From positions 4,712,001-4,776,000 of the forward strand of contig CAUJLY010000002.1 in NCBI GenBank assembly GCA_963281155.1: 64,000 nucleotides of DNA. The letters are read 5' to 3'. Position numbers and translations under genes: made by a program. The stretch is from Rhabditophanes sp. KR3021 (lineage: Eukaryota > Nematoda > Chromadorea > Rhabditida > Alloionematidae). Positions 50,266-61,802 of this stretch are shown here, piece by piece (the stretch's first letter is position 1; every line of letters begins with the position of its first letter). The notes beneath the pieces are model-generated. The model did no database searches and had not been told where the DNA came from. It saw nothing but the letters and a program-made list of their open reading frames with translations.

Positions 50266-51509
50266 ATGAAATGTGTTTGTTTGATATTATTTTTATATTT
50301 GTGTCTGTATTTCAATTTTCTATCTGCACTGGATTATGACTGTAAATTATATGTTTAACCTATGTCTGATAACATTTTTCAGTAAATAATATGGTTATGT
50401 ACAAAAACAAACTAAAATATCTTCCGAATGTAATTTCTTCAAATAAACATGTGGTGCACAATTCAAGAATTACTCTAGTCTTGCATATTAGCAACGACTA
50501 CATTAATGCTGACTTGCAAAAGACTTTTTCTAATTGGAAAGGGCCAATAAGTTTGGCAGTTTATTTCCCTACAAATATTCATACAGTTGAAAGTATTTGC
50601 GCTTTTTGTCAAATCAAAAATATGAATTTTGATTCAAGATATGTCTCAGTTCATTTTATATATCCAGCTACTAAAAGCAATACTTTCATTAATGGAACTT
50701 TTCTAAATTTTTCAAATAGCAGTTGTGATTCAAAGATATTTCTCAGAAATAATTGTCTAGGCAAAAAGTTGACATTGGAAGAAAAAATAAGCAAAAGCGT
50801 GCCTTATCCTATTAATACTGTACGTAACATCGCCAGAAAACTATCAAAGACTAAATACATAATTATTAGTGATGTTGGTTTATATTTTTCAAGTGATTTT
50901 GAAGTCAGGACACTAAGGCTAGCTCGGCAAACATTACGCAATGCTTCGCGAAAGACATTAGCCATAAGAATCTTTGAAATAAAGGATAAAATTAATAAAA
51001 TGCCAAAAAATAAAGCCGAGTTATTAAAATTATTTAGAAAAAGATATGCTTTTGAATTTCACCCGTATAATAAACATGGCCAGCATGTTGAAAGGTTAGA
51101 CGAATGGTTTGCTAAACCTGATAAAAGAAAACTAACTATTCAATTTATTAAAAAATATGACAACAAGCAATGGGAACCCCCTCTGATAATGAAAAGAGAT
51201 AATCCATCGTGGCATGAAGAAACTTTTTTATATCCTAATCGGGATAATGCTAGTCTCGTAAGTTTCATTTATAATTTAATTTATTTTCATTTTTAGCGTT
51301 GGAAAATGTGTCGTTTGAATTTCCAATTTATGATTGTTAACAGTGTTTTTATATATCACCAAGGGCTTAAAAAAGAAAGCGAAAAGATAAATTTAAGGAA
51401 GATACGGGAAGAAATGAAGCCCCAATATGTCAAGATATTAGGAAGTTTCAATCGAAAAATTGATCAACTCTATCCAAAGACTAAAACCAAATGCCCTAAA
51501 TTCTTCTAA
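50266..51509 (+). CDS. GT49 family glycosyltransferase (paralogue 1)
   Basis: Secretory-pathway glycosyltransferase related to the C-terminal domain of LARGE and to B4GAT1, which build matriglycan on dystroglycan. Exons 50266-50341, 50383-51257 and 51297-51509 give 387 residues. The first exon supplies a hydrophobic start (MKCVCLILFLYLCLYFNFLS), a signal peptide or anchor. Family stretches follow: RITLVLHISNDY, WKGPISLAVYFP, YPINTVRNIARKLSKTKYII, EFHPYNKHGQHVERLDEW and IYHQGLKK. Where the family has the DxD metal site, this copy reads SDVGLYFS, so the second acid is glycine. Catalysis may be lost or altered. The paralogue at 53459-54781 is convergent with it. Confidence 0.85.
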
Positions 51510-52051
51510 ATAACATCATATATCTTTTTTTCCATTTTAAGAAATTTTGATAAAATCAGCGTACTAATCTATTTCCAAATGAATTACAGAATAAACAAAA
51601 TGTACTAATAATAAAAGAAGTATATATTAGTAGTAACAAAGTAAACTTCAGTTTACAATTTAAATATTCGAATAAAACTTAATAATTTAAATGTTAACCT
51701 ATTTTGCCAAGAATTATATGACGATTTCACAGATAAATAAAATTAGTTGTTTTCACTTAATTATTTTAACTAATTGACATGTGAATAAATTTATAAAAAA
51801 ACAAGTATACGGAATTGGTAAAAATATCCGGTTCATGATAAAAGTGAAAATAGATGACAGCAATTTTTGATTGAATATTAAAATATTTAATAAATTGCCA
51901 AACACATTCAAGATTTTCATGTTTTTAGATATTTAAAATCAAACGAAGGCTTTTAGTTCAAGTTTCACAGAAAAATAGAAATTTTTAACTATTTAAGGAA
52001 TTTTTGGGAATCATTTATTTAATATTGTTTATTATATCTTTTAAAATTACA

Positions 52052-52393
52052 ATGAGAAGTCTTATTTTGATGTTCATTGTTGCCTTGATTATTATTTCAG
52101 TACTTACTTCTGTTGATGGTTGTTTTGGAGGGCAAAAAGGACTAAAGGTTAAAGCCAAAGGAGACAAAACTAAGAGTGGGGATTCTTCTAAACAATCTTC
52201 TGGTGAAAAAACAAAGTCTAGCAAAGAAACAGATGATGAAGACGACAATGAAAACGACAATGAAGACGACGAAGACAAAACAAGTATGTTTTAGTTCATT
52301 AAATCTTTTCTAATTTAATTTTCAGCAACTAAAAAAGTAGAAGTGACCACCAAATCTACTTCTAAAGAAAAAGTGACTGTCGAAATTGAATAA
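52052..52393 (+). CDS. Small secreted acidic protein
   Basis: Exons 52052-52283 and 52326-52393 give 99 residues. The first 28 residues form a signal peptide ending near SVDGCFGG. The rest is Lys, Ser and acidic, with a run of Asp/Glu/Asn, and ends TVEIE. No domain is recognised. It lies between two glycosyltransferase genes and next to another small secreted protein; a glycosylated or surface role is speculation. Confidence 0.7.
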
Positions 52394-52595
52394 ATTTTTA
52401 ATTAACTATTTCCTTTGTTAATAAACTTTTTTTGCCAACACCATTCAAATTAAAAACCATGTACATATTCACTTTTTGATATTTTTAACGCTATCAATTA
52501 TGTAATAACAAAATTAAATAGGTTGATCTACATTTTAATAAAAAGTGAATATTTAAGCGAATAATTTTTAGTTACGTAACACAATTAACTTTCTC

Positions 52596-53042
52596 ATGAA
52601 TTTCACTATTTATTTTACTTTTCTTTTGCTAGCATTTTTCTGTTTCTACTTAGAAGCATGTGGTCCGAGAGGAATAAGAAAGAATAGAGTAGTAGTTGCA
52701 GGAACAAAGACATCTTCGAATGAAGATACAAATGCTCCTGAAACTACTGAGGATCTTGCATCTCTCGGTATAACTGAAGTCACTGCAATTTCAGCAACAA
52801 CAGAGGAAGGCTCTCCTATCAAAACACTTGCGCCTGTTGAAATTACAGAGTCTCCAACAAAAGAAACTGATTCACCTAAATCAAACGAAATCAAGGAGAC
52901 CCCATGGCCAAAATCCAACGAAATCAAAAAGACTCCGCCACCCAAATCAAATGAAATTAAGAAGACCCCGCCGCCAAAATCGAAAGAAAGTGTTACTGAT
53001 GCAGATATTGAAGATGAGGAGGAAGATAATAGCATTCTGTAA
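52596..53042 (+). CDS. Small secreted Thr/Pro-rich repeat protein
   Basis: Single exon, 148 residues. A signal peptide of about 21 residues (FLLLAFFCFYLEA) precedes a Cys, then a mucin-like Thr/Ser/Glu-rich middle (APETTEDLASLGITEVTAIS). Three or four copies of an 11-residue unit KSNEIKKTPPP follow, and an acidic C-terminus. The many Thr, Ser and Pro residues are typical O-glycosylation substrates. Family not recognised. Confidence 0.75.
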   Translation: MNFTIYFTFLLLAFFCFYLEACGPRGIRKNRVVVAGTKTSSNEDTNAPETTEDLASLGITEVTAISATTEEGSPIKTLAPVEITESPTKETDSPKSNEIKETPWPKSNEIKKTPPPKSNEIKKTPPPKSKESVTDADIEDEEEDNSIL

Positions 53043-53458
53043 CTTTATTTATTCCAATTATTATTTGTACATATAGTTACTTGTTTATTAATAAATGTCC
53101 AAAATGAAGTACGTTGACACTCTTAATTAATTCAAATGAAATATTAGGTGTTTGCTATAAGGATCGATGACATCGACCTTGTATAAGTAACAACTAAAAC
53201 ACATTGAATCATCCTAGACATATACACTCTATCGGTATATTAGGATATCATTATTTTAAATAAACATATTTCATATATATTTGTGTGTGTTGATTGCTAT
53301 TAAGACCTCCACCATAGGTGGTACGGAGTTCGGCAAGGGACTTAGAGAACGACATCAAGATAGATACTTTATTATCAATTGGAGAGGGTTACATTTACAT
53401 TAACAGAACATAAATATGAATATAATAACACGTAGATAATATCTATATGCAGAATATG

Positions 53459-54781
53459 TTACAATTGCGGTGTTAAAGGCTTGCAGAATTCTTTTAATTT
53501 AGGATATTTTCGTCCTAGATCATCATTGAATGATTTAAACATATCACGAATCATATTTTTTCGGACTCCATTTAATCTTGAGGCAATTATCTGTTCTTCA
53601 GGTTTGTATTTTAATTTGATTCCTTTGTGTACAGTGAATACATCATTCATGATGTAAAATGTATAATCTTGGTAGCATAAGATATGTGATAAGTGCGTAG
53701 CACTTTTTGATCGGTACGCAAACCTTTCGTCGTATAAGGGAACGTTTGAATCTCCTACGAATTGAGGTTCCCAATTAGGGCTTTCATTATATTTCATAGT
53801 CCTAAAGACAGACGTTTCAGTATGATTTTCTCTTACGTTAAACCATTCGTCCAGTCCCGGTATATAATGTCCCTCCTTGTAAAAAGACTCATGGAATACT
53901 TGAACTTTATTCGACTTAAATAACTTGTGTAATTGCTGCTTGGTATGTGGAATTTCAATATCATCAGCAGTTTCAAATCTTCTATGAACAAGAACGACAT
54001 TTTTAGTACTATTTATAATTAGCTCTGCACCTGCTTTCCTAAGTTTTGTTTCGAAATTCTCTGAAGTATAATTTTCAACATCACCAGATAAAAACAAGTT
54101 GGTCTTCTTTCCAATTCTTGCTATATTTCTAGCCACATTAATTGGATATAAAGACTCAAAGTAAGTTACGTCTTTATAATTTTTCATTTCAATAATAATA
54201 TTTGTGTCAGCTTTCAATTTTGGTTTTAATAAATCATAACACTTTCCATCAATTCCTTTTTCGTACAAAAAATGCATCGAAATTTTGCTAATATCATGAT
54301 GTGTTCTGAAACTCTCAAAATAATTGAAAATTTCCATGTCAATACCATTAAAAGAACCACATCCATTAGGGTTATTTAGAAAATTGTATTTATGGCAGGA
54401 TATTTTTGTCGGCCTTGGCAATGGAACAGCAATGCTAATTGGGCCACTCCAGTACTTTATTTGATAAACTAAATGGTGAAAAAAAGAAATAGAAGAATGA
54501 AGAACGAGTGTTATTCTATCTGTTGAGGTTGTTGAATTCCAAAAATCATATAACACGCAGTAATTATCGTCATAGTCAACGAACTTTAATCTTTCAATTT
54601 CCGTAAAATTAGTTAAATCCGGCTCTGCATGAAAAAAATCCTAATTTAAGTTTCATTGGCATTATTTAAATATTTATTAACTTACCATTGTAAGCAGCTT
54701 ATTGTTAAATAACAATATAAGTGCTAACGTGTCAATTAAAAGCAGTACATGGTAGCATTTCATATTTAATAAAAACTTCAT
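53459..54781 (-). CDS. GT49 family glycosyltransferase (paralogue 2)
   Basis: Convergent paralogue of the gene at 50266. Exons 54781-54686 and 54640-53459 give 425 residues. A short N-terminus leads to a signal-anchor segment (VLLLIDTLALILLF), so a Golgi type II membrane protein is likely. Shared family stretches are RITLVLHSSISFF, WSGPISIAVPLP, YPINVARNIARIGKKTN, GHYIPGLDEWF and FTVHKGIK. The DxD position reads GDVENYTS, so it keeps an acid (D-x-E) where paralogue 1 has Gly. Both copies probably arose by local duplication. Confidence 0.87.
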
Positions 54782-55420
54782 AACAGCTATTTCTAAAAAT
54801 ACTGAAGTTGGTTCGCACAAATAAAAAAGATGTAAGTATTGATGTCAAATACAATTTTCTGCCATATTCAAAATGCGGATTAAATCTACCTTTTTGAACT
54901 GATCTTTATCAGGCATTTAAATCAATTGTGAAAATTTGTTCAACTGGTATGTTTAGGTTGATTAAATGCAATGCATATTCATTTATTTTAACATAATATT
55001 AATTGCCTTCCATTTGCCTTTCTAATATCCACCAAAGGGATTTGCATTGATTACTTTTTAATCACCATCTTTATTTTGAATGATGCTATAAAATGATAAG
55101 AACCAAATATTATTCAAACAATAAACAATTTTTATATTAAATAATTCATAACCTTCATGGCATGTATTTATCCATATCATTTTCTTCATAAACAACAAAG
55201 TATTTAAAGTCTAGAAATATGCAAGAAAATAACAAGGTTTGTTTTTCGGATTATTATTATATACATAAACAGTTATTTCATTCAAAATAATAACATGGGT
55301 AAATGATTAAAAAATAATACATAAAACTAAATTACGCTAAAATAATTAAGTTGAAAATAGAAGTTTTTAATTATGGGGAATGATAAAAAGAGTGGATAAA
55401 CAATTTATTGAGATATTAAT
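54782..55420. other. Intergenic, nothing recognised
   Basis: AT-rich spacer holding the upstream region of GT49 paralogue 2 and the 3' end of the CX gene. No gene or repeat seen. Confidence 0.4.
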
Positions 55421-57718
55421 TTATTGGGCATTTCCACTAACATATGCGTTGTTGTTTCTTCTAGCCGGATCTATACACATTCGTTTTATGATGAATCCAC
55501 CGCAGCATAATAAGATCAAGAGTGTGATGAAACTTCTATAAATAAAAAAATTAGATCCTTTTAGTCAAATTCGAGCAAAATATGTATATCATGTTTACAC
55601 TTTACAAATTGTTTACTCCTAACTATAGAGACAAACACTAATTACGTTTAACAAGTTAATCAAATATTTTTTTAATTACCTTAAAAAACAAAAACAATTA
55701 AACAAATAAACAACATTTTTTGCTAAAGTAAGCGTAGGTGTTATGTGATCAATATATTGTAATATAATATTTTTCCATTAAATATTCTATCAAGATAAGA
55801 GTCTTGAAATGTGGGGATAAATTATACATATAACCTATTCTCCCATCTTAATACTTGACAAAGTAAAAGCCTGTGCTAACCTAATATTTGTTGAATGATT
55901 GGTATTTTATTGTCAATTTTGACATGATTCAAATACATAAATTGGTGTAGGGAAGTGTAAACAGATAAAGCAGGTCTAAGTATTAATAAAGTGCAAACAT
56001 AAAATAAACTGAAAATACAGTCGAAATAAAAGATATGCCGTACCCGATACCGAATCCACGCATTCCTTCATTGTAATATCCGTAATTGGATCGTCCTCCT
56101 CCTGGACAACATTCGTACCCACAACAATGCTCATTCACTCCGCAATCCCAAACAATTTCATGCGGTCGATTCAATCCTTTGTCCAAATAAATATTCTCGA
56201 ATTCTTTGTCATTCGGACTAATTGGCATTCTACAAGATTGATATGATGGCCCACGAGATTGGTAATGTTGCTGGCCGAAATAGTATGGACGACCGCCCCA
56301 CCTTTAATTGCACATAGGTATAAATTAGTTAATTCAAATAACTTACATCATTGGTGAAGCAACATTTCTAATAATTCCTTTAGCCGCTTGATAAGTTAAG
56401 TATCCTGTAATGGTCATCATATATTATAAATATGAAATGGATGTTGTGTTTTTTGCGAAGAAATTGCTTCTTCATCTATCAAATATCTCAACTCAATTTT
56501 ATCTTTATGAAGCACAAATTAGAAAATGCCGGCAGCTTCGAAGAACTGAAGAAAAGAAGTGCTGCAAACAGAACTAATATAACCAATAGTTTGTTTCAAA
56601 AGATGCAATGCAATGAAGCCAGAAGTGGCTGCAGAAGGTAAGTATGCCACAACTACTTAAATAATAGCACTAATTTGTAGGATGTGTCCCTAAATAAGTA
56701 TAGCGACACCTTCTTGGAGGATTCTCAGCTTCGAAACTTTGTCAATCAAAAACATCCTGGAGAAGATCAATGCTAAGTCAATTATCGGCGAAGATGATTA
56801 CTTCTCAAAGAAGGTAACTTATCATATACTTAAAAGGGTATTAATGAGCTCAGTGGTGCTCAACAAAGACGAGTTGGAAGTACATTACGACAGAATGAAG
56901 AATATATTGAAAGAAAACAAGCTGGATGTTACCAATTTATAAGAATTGATGTTTAAGGGGAAGAAAGTTATAGAAAAGTTCAAATCAAAGAAACGTTTCA
57001 TCTCACATTTCTTATGAGAATGTTGAGCTCGGCAGTAAAGTTAAAATAAAGTTAATTTTCTTGATATTGATGCACCCGGGAAATCCAAACAAGTAATGTA
57101 TAAAAAACATCCCACTACTGTCAAGAGAATCTCACAGATTATTTTTGAGAAAATGCACTTGTCTCAAAACATATTACTTAATTACTATTTGTTCTAGTTT
57201 TACCCCTTTTCCAATAAACTCGTTGATTTTAATTGTCCCCTGTGTTACCTAAAATTAAATTAATTAGATAAGCTTATTATAAGAACACGACCTGCAGCAG
57301 CTCCGACAATTGCATTCTTAAAAGCACTTGATCGGGATTTGGAACCAATTCCGGTATTAGTAAATGAAGGTCTAGCGTATCTTCTATCGTCATTTCTTCC
57401 AAAGATGCCACCTTTATTTCCCCCCGAAGCCCAACTTCCCCCACCAACTCCAGTATTAGACCTTCCAAATCCTCCTCCTCCAGTATTGACTCTTGATGGT
57501 GGGGAATTACTTCTACTTATACCTCCTCCAAACAAACCTCCACCTGATTTAGTCCCACTACTTCCTCGAGCTGCACTTCCCCCTCTTCCAAATCCCCCTC
57601 CACCACGCATGCCACCTCCACCTCCTCGGCCTCCTTTAGCGTCATTTGGAGGTATGAAAGAGCCTATTAATAAAATAGATATCAAGAAGTTCGTCTTTAA
57701 AAACAACCCAAATTTCAT
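55421..57718 (-). CDS. Glycine-rich CX-module membrane protein
   Basis: Nematode-type CX protein. Exons 57718-57292, 56404-56347, 56301-56044 and 55535-55421 give 285 residues in phase. A signal peptide (NFLISILLIGSFIPPNDA) leads into a glycine-rich stretch with GGRGGGGGMRGG, then AFKNAIVGAAAGYLTYQAAK, then the CX module: WGGRPYYFGQQHY, CRMPISPNDKEF, HEIVWDCGVNEHCCGYECCP. The last exon adds a membrane segment (FITLLILLCCGGFIIKR) and a short basic tail. If the splice at 56043 is not used, exon 3 instead runs on to a stop at 55983 with a different hydrophobic end. CX proteins are nematode-specific cell-surface proteins of unknown function. The first donor, GTCGTG, is weak. Confidence 0.85.
56515..57060 (+). 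pseudogene. Decayed ORF inside a CX-gene intron
   Basis: Antisense to the host, within the 887-base intron 57291-56405. Piece one (NAGSFEELKKRSAANRTN, LFQKMQCNEARSG) runs to a stop at about 56641. A second piece (LNKYSDTFLEDSQLRNFVNQ) breaks by frameshift near 56745 into KNILEKINAKSIIGEDDYFS, VVLNKDELEVHYDRMKNIL and a stop at 56942. The rest decays further. No family is recognised. It is the third intron in this window with an antisense broken ORF. Confidence 0.5.
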
Positions 57719-60204
57719 ACTGTAAATAAAATCAAAATGTCTTCAAAATCACAGCACAATTGTTTTTCTGTCGTCTAAAATCATATGTGTTAAATATGTA
57801 ATAAATGAATAAAAGCAGTTAACGTAATAACAACCAATATCGGCATAAACAAAATGATATCTGCTTGCAAAACAGTAAGAAGACGTGACTTAATAACGTG
57901 TTGTCTGAAATGATATATCCACCATTAACAAAACTTTTTTAGGACAATGTAGAAGTTAATTGCATTAAAAATGAGACAACTTTTTTGATTTAAAATTCTT
58001 AGACGGGCAAGCTTATCTTTTTGAATATTCATTCCTCAAAAAAAGCTTTTTTATATGAAATGACACAAATGATTCTGCCCACAGCATCTTTATCTGCTTT
58101 TTATCTAACGGCTCGTCCCTATGTTCTCTATCATTTTTTGAAGAAACGAAGATTGGTACTACATTTGTCATAATAGATGTTTGCTGGGGCTGAAATGCGT
58201 GTGTCGGAAGCATTAAAAGTATCTTACAGGAGACTCAAATATATATTAACAAAGCATCATTCTGTTACAATATGAGGATTGGTCTCGAATGTAGTGTTAT
58301 ATTGAAGACCGGGAAGACGTTTATGCCACATGCACATAAATATGTATAAACTATACATAAATATAGATGAAACATACTTAAAATTAGATAGTATAAATGC
58401 TCCGTGTAAATTAAAAAAACACATTTACATTTATAGTAGTCTCGTTGCCACTTAATTTAGACTGTCCCCAAATTTAATATGCCACACAATTTGCAAATTA
58501 TGCAATTTTTTTAAAATATTTCTAATATATAGTTGACGACAAATCATTCTATCCTATCAACTTAAAATAATAAAAACTAAAGTATTACAAACAATAATAA
58601 TGAAAGTATCATATCAACCTAATCTTACAGCCATTATTTACACTTTAATGAAAATTCACATGCTCGCCTAATAATAATATCAGAAACTAATATATACACA
58701 TTTCTCATTTTTCAAATATTTTTGCCATTAATAAAAAATTCAGTTTTATGAAAAATAAATAAAAAATGAGAATGAAATGGGTGTTCCATGACATTCAAGG
58801 ATTAAATAAGTTATCAATGATGAGATTAAGATGCTCTAATCTATAAGAGCCAATTAAAAATGCAAGAACAAGTTATTAACCCGACGAAATAGTTAAGAAA
58901 GCATGAAATTAAAGATAAAAATGAAAATTGAAAGCGCGATGTTTGGCATATAGTCAAGAATATGTTTTAAAGCAGGATAAAGTCAAAATACGATGGCGGC
59001 TCACGAGAGACAAAGAGCATGCTGCCATTTTTAAAAAGTTAAAGCCTCATAAAAGAATTATTTTAACAATTATATGAATAAAAAATTAATGTGAACGTTT
59101 TGCGTTGTTATCAAATAATCAATTTCCTTTGAAAACAAGAATTTCAATTATTTTTATTAGCCATTTTGATAGATGTTAAAAACACAATTTCGTTGATTTG
59201 AAAAACAAAATACTCATATTCCAAGGTTAATGTGAGTGAAAAGAGGCTCTCAGCAAAATTAGCAAGTACTGGTATTTAAAGATACATCAAAACGGAACAA
59301 AGTAAAACAATGTATAACTTATTTTTAGACTTTCCTAAAGAGCCTAGTAATGTAATTTATCGAGAAAATTTTTATGGCGTAATGGCAATATTTTGAAATG
59401 ACCCTGTCTTACTCATTAACAAAATATTTACACTTTTAAAAATGCATAGGCAAAAATTAATCACCTTTGGCAAAATAATAAAATTAATTAAAAGATAAAA
59501 GTATAACGAAAGTAATACGAATGGTTTGATAAGCATTTAATTTAAAACGTGAGAAAAAATATTTTAATAGCATTGATGGGAAAGCTCACAAGATAATGGG
59601 ACCTAGTTTACTTAGAAAATGGTCCAAATGTGATTAAAAGCAATCAATGTAAAAATGAAACTTATTTAAAATGTATAACAAACAATATCTTGCCGTGCTT
59701 TAAAAGTACAGTTGACCTTGTCTGAATAAAACTGAGATATTTTTGACATTATACGTAAACTGGCAAAAACATACATTTAAGAAGACTTTGATAAAATATA
59801 ATAAATATGAGTCTATGAGTAGAGAAAGTAACAGGAAAGTATATGTTACTATAGCTTAAAAGATCGATGTACTTGGGCAATTTGAACAAATTGAGTAGTT
59901 TTTGAGTAAAGATATTAAGTAGGTTGTGGGTAAAGAAATTAATTAGTTTTTGTGGAAGGGAATTAAATATTTTTGAGTAAAACAATATCTAAATAATAAT
60001 AACATGGTATTTATGTCATGTGACGAGATTAAGAATACATAATTACCAAATTATAAGGAGGAAGTTACAACAAATTAGACGTCAAAGTATTACATTAAAA
60101 CAAGTTAATACCATTTATATTGAACCTTCAATTAAGGCAGGTTATAATGCATAAACGTATAATAGACGATAGAAGAAAAATCAGTAGAATATTGTTAGTG
60201 AAAG
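57719..60204. other. Non-coding interval upstream of the CX and HutF-like genes
   Basis: About 2.5 kb, AT-rich, with no gene I can support. Around 59885-59985 a degenerate unit of about 30 bases (tttttgagtaaagatatta and variants) repeats three or four times. A minus-strand frame at 58013-58213 looks weakly coding but is isolated. Confidence 0.4.
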
Positions 60205-61710
60205 ATGAGATCGATCTGCAATAAAATTGTAAAAGCACCATTTATTTATGATGGAAGCAAATTTGCCACTAATTGTGCTGTTAAAGTTAATGCAGTAGGG
60301 TAATCTATTTTTTTCCGTATTAAGATTATTGCAATTCCAGGAAAATTGAAAAAATTATTACTTCATTTGACGAAGGTAATTATGACGAAATGGATGTTGT
60401 TGAATTAGAAAATCAGGTACGTATGCTTTCTTTTAGTAAATTTATTGAATTAATTGAGGCAATTATCCCTGGATTTGTAAACTGCCACTCGCATGCATTT
60501 CACAAATTTTTACGTAAGTTTTAAATCGATTCTGTATTCCCTTAAACCAAGGTAGAAGGTGACTTGATAATTAAAACTGTTCTTGTTTGCGTTAATAGGT
60601 GGCCGAAGTTGTATCGGAGCCAGCTCCACTGAAGGCGACAATTTTTGGAAATGGCGAAATAATATGTACAATTTACTTGACAACATATCCTACGACAAAT
60701 TGTTTTCTTATTGCAAAGGAACGTTCCAGGAAATGATAGAAGCTGGCATAACAAGTGTTGGTGAATTCCATTATGTGCATCATTCGGACATTTTGAATAA
60801 AAACTTTGATTTGGATAAGGCAGTTATAAATGCTGCCAAGGCAACTGGGATAAGATTGGTTTTGCTAGTTACTTTGTATACATATGCGGGCTTGGATAGG
60901 AGTGTTGAATTAAGTGATAAACAGAAGCATTTTAAAAGCCACGTTGATGAATTTTTGATTTACGTTAAGGAGTTAAAGAATAAAGTTGTGAAGGAGGAAT
61001 TAGTTACTATTGGAATTGCAGCTCATTCCATTAGAGCTGTTCATGAAGACGATCTGGACAAGTTATGGCAATTTTGTGCTAACGAAAATATGCCTTTACA
61101 CATGCATCTTGAAGAACAACCTCAAGAAATTGTTGACTGCCAAAAGTTCTTGAATAAGGATCCTAGTGAAGTTTTGTTAGAAAAATTTGATAAATTTGGG
61201 AAAGTCAATTTGACTGGCGTTCATTTTTCGTTTACCAAACCGGATTTGTTAAGAAAACTAACAAATAATGGGACTAATTTGTGCATCTGCCCAACCACTG
61301 AAGGATATTTGGGAGATGGAATTCCAACTTTATCAACAAACGATTCAATTGTACTTGGAACTGATTGTAATAATAGAATTTGCATGATCGAAGAGGCAAG
61401 ATTACTGGCATTTGGTCAAAATCTAAAATATAACAACCGAAATAATGCTTCGTTGGATGCAAATAACCTTATGGACATACTAACAGTTAATGGAGCCAGA
61501 AGCTTAGGTTTGGAATCAAAAATTGGTCGCTTTCAAGAAAATTATGACTTTGATTTTGTTTCAATTGGTGTTAATAACGTCGTTTTATCAAACTTTGCGA
61601 ATTCAGATGAATTGGCTGATGCGATTATTTTTTCATGCGACAACCGTGAGGTTGTTAATGTTTGCGTTAATGGGAAGATACTTTTTGCAAAAAAAATTTA
61701 CTCTGATTAA
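60205..61710 (+). CDS. hutF: HutF-like formimidoylglutamate deiminase (amidohydrolase)
   Basis: Amidohydrolase-superfamily enzyme; HutF converts N-formimidoyl-L-glutamate to N-formyl-L-glutamate and ammonia in the bacterial histidine-degradation pathway. Exons 60205-60299, 60341-60416, 60459-60513 and 60599-61710 give 445 residues. The 42 bases 60417-60458 have GT/AG ends and are also in frame, so a 459-residue form is possible. HutF signatures are PGFVNCHSHAFH (metal ligands), DNFWKWRNNMY, ITSVGEFHYVHH, IAAHSIRAV, LHMHLEEQPQEIVDCQ, GVHFSFTKPDLL, CPTTEGYLGDGIPTL and LGTDCNNRI. The normal HutF reading HAFQ appears here as HAFH. No secretion signal. Four exons show it is a resident nematode gene rather than contamination. 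Guanine deaminase was considered, but the GEFHY and CPTTEGYLGDG blocks fit HutF better. Confidence 0.85.
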
Positions 61711-61802
61711 AAGGAAGGGAAATAAACAAAAATTATTAAATGTGTTAAACAAACAAACAAAATAATTACAGATAAAAATTAAAATTTTGCAAAAAATAAA
61801 AG

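Noticed and set aside
57339..57725. Proline-rich plus-strand frame opposite the CX gene
   Set aside because: It is the antisense of the glycine-rich exon, where glycine codons read as proline; the CX gene has a signal peptide and a matching exon chain.
58013..58213. 66-codon minus-strand frame
   Set aside because: Somewhat coding-like, but isolated, with no splice sites in phase and no homologue recognised.
59885..59985. Candidate minisatellite
   Set aside because: The units near tttttgagtaaag differ in length and spacing; too degenerate to call a proper array.
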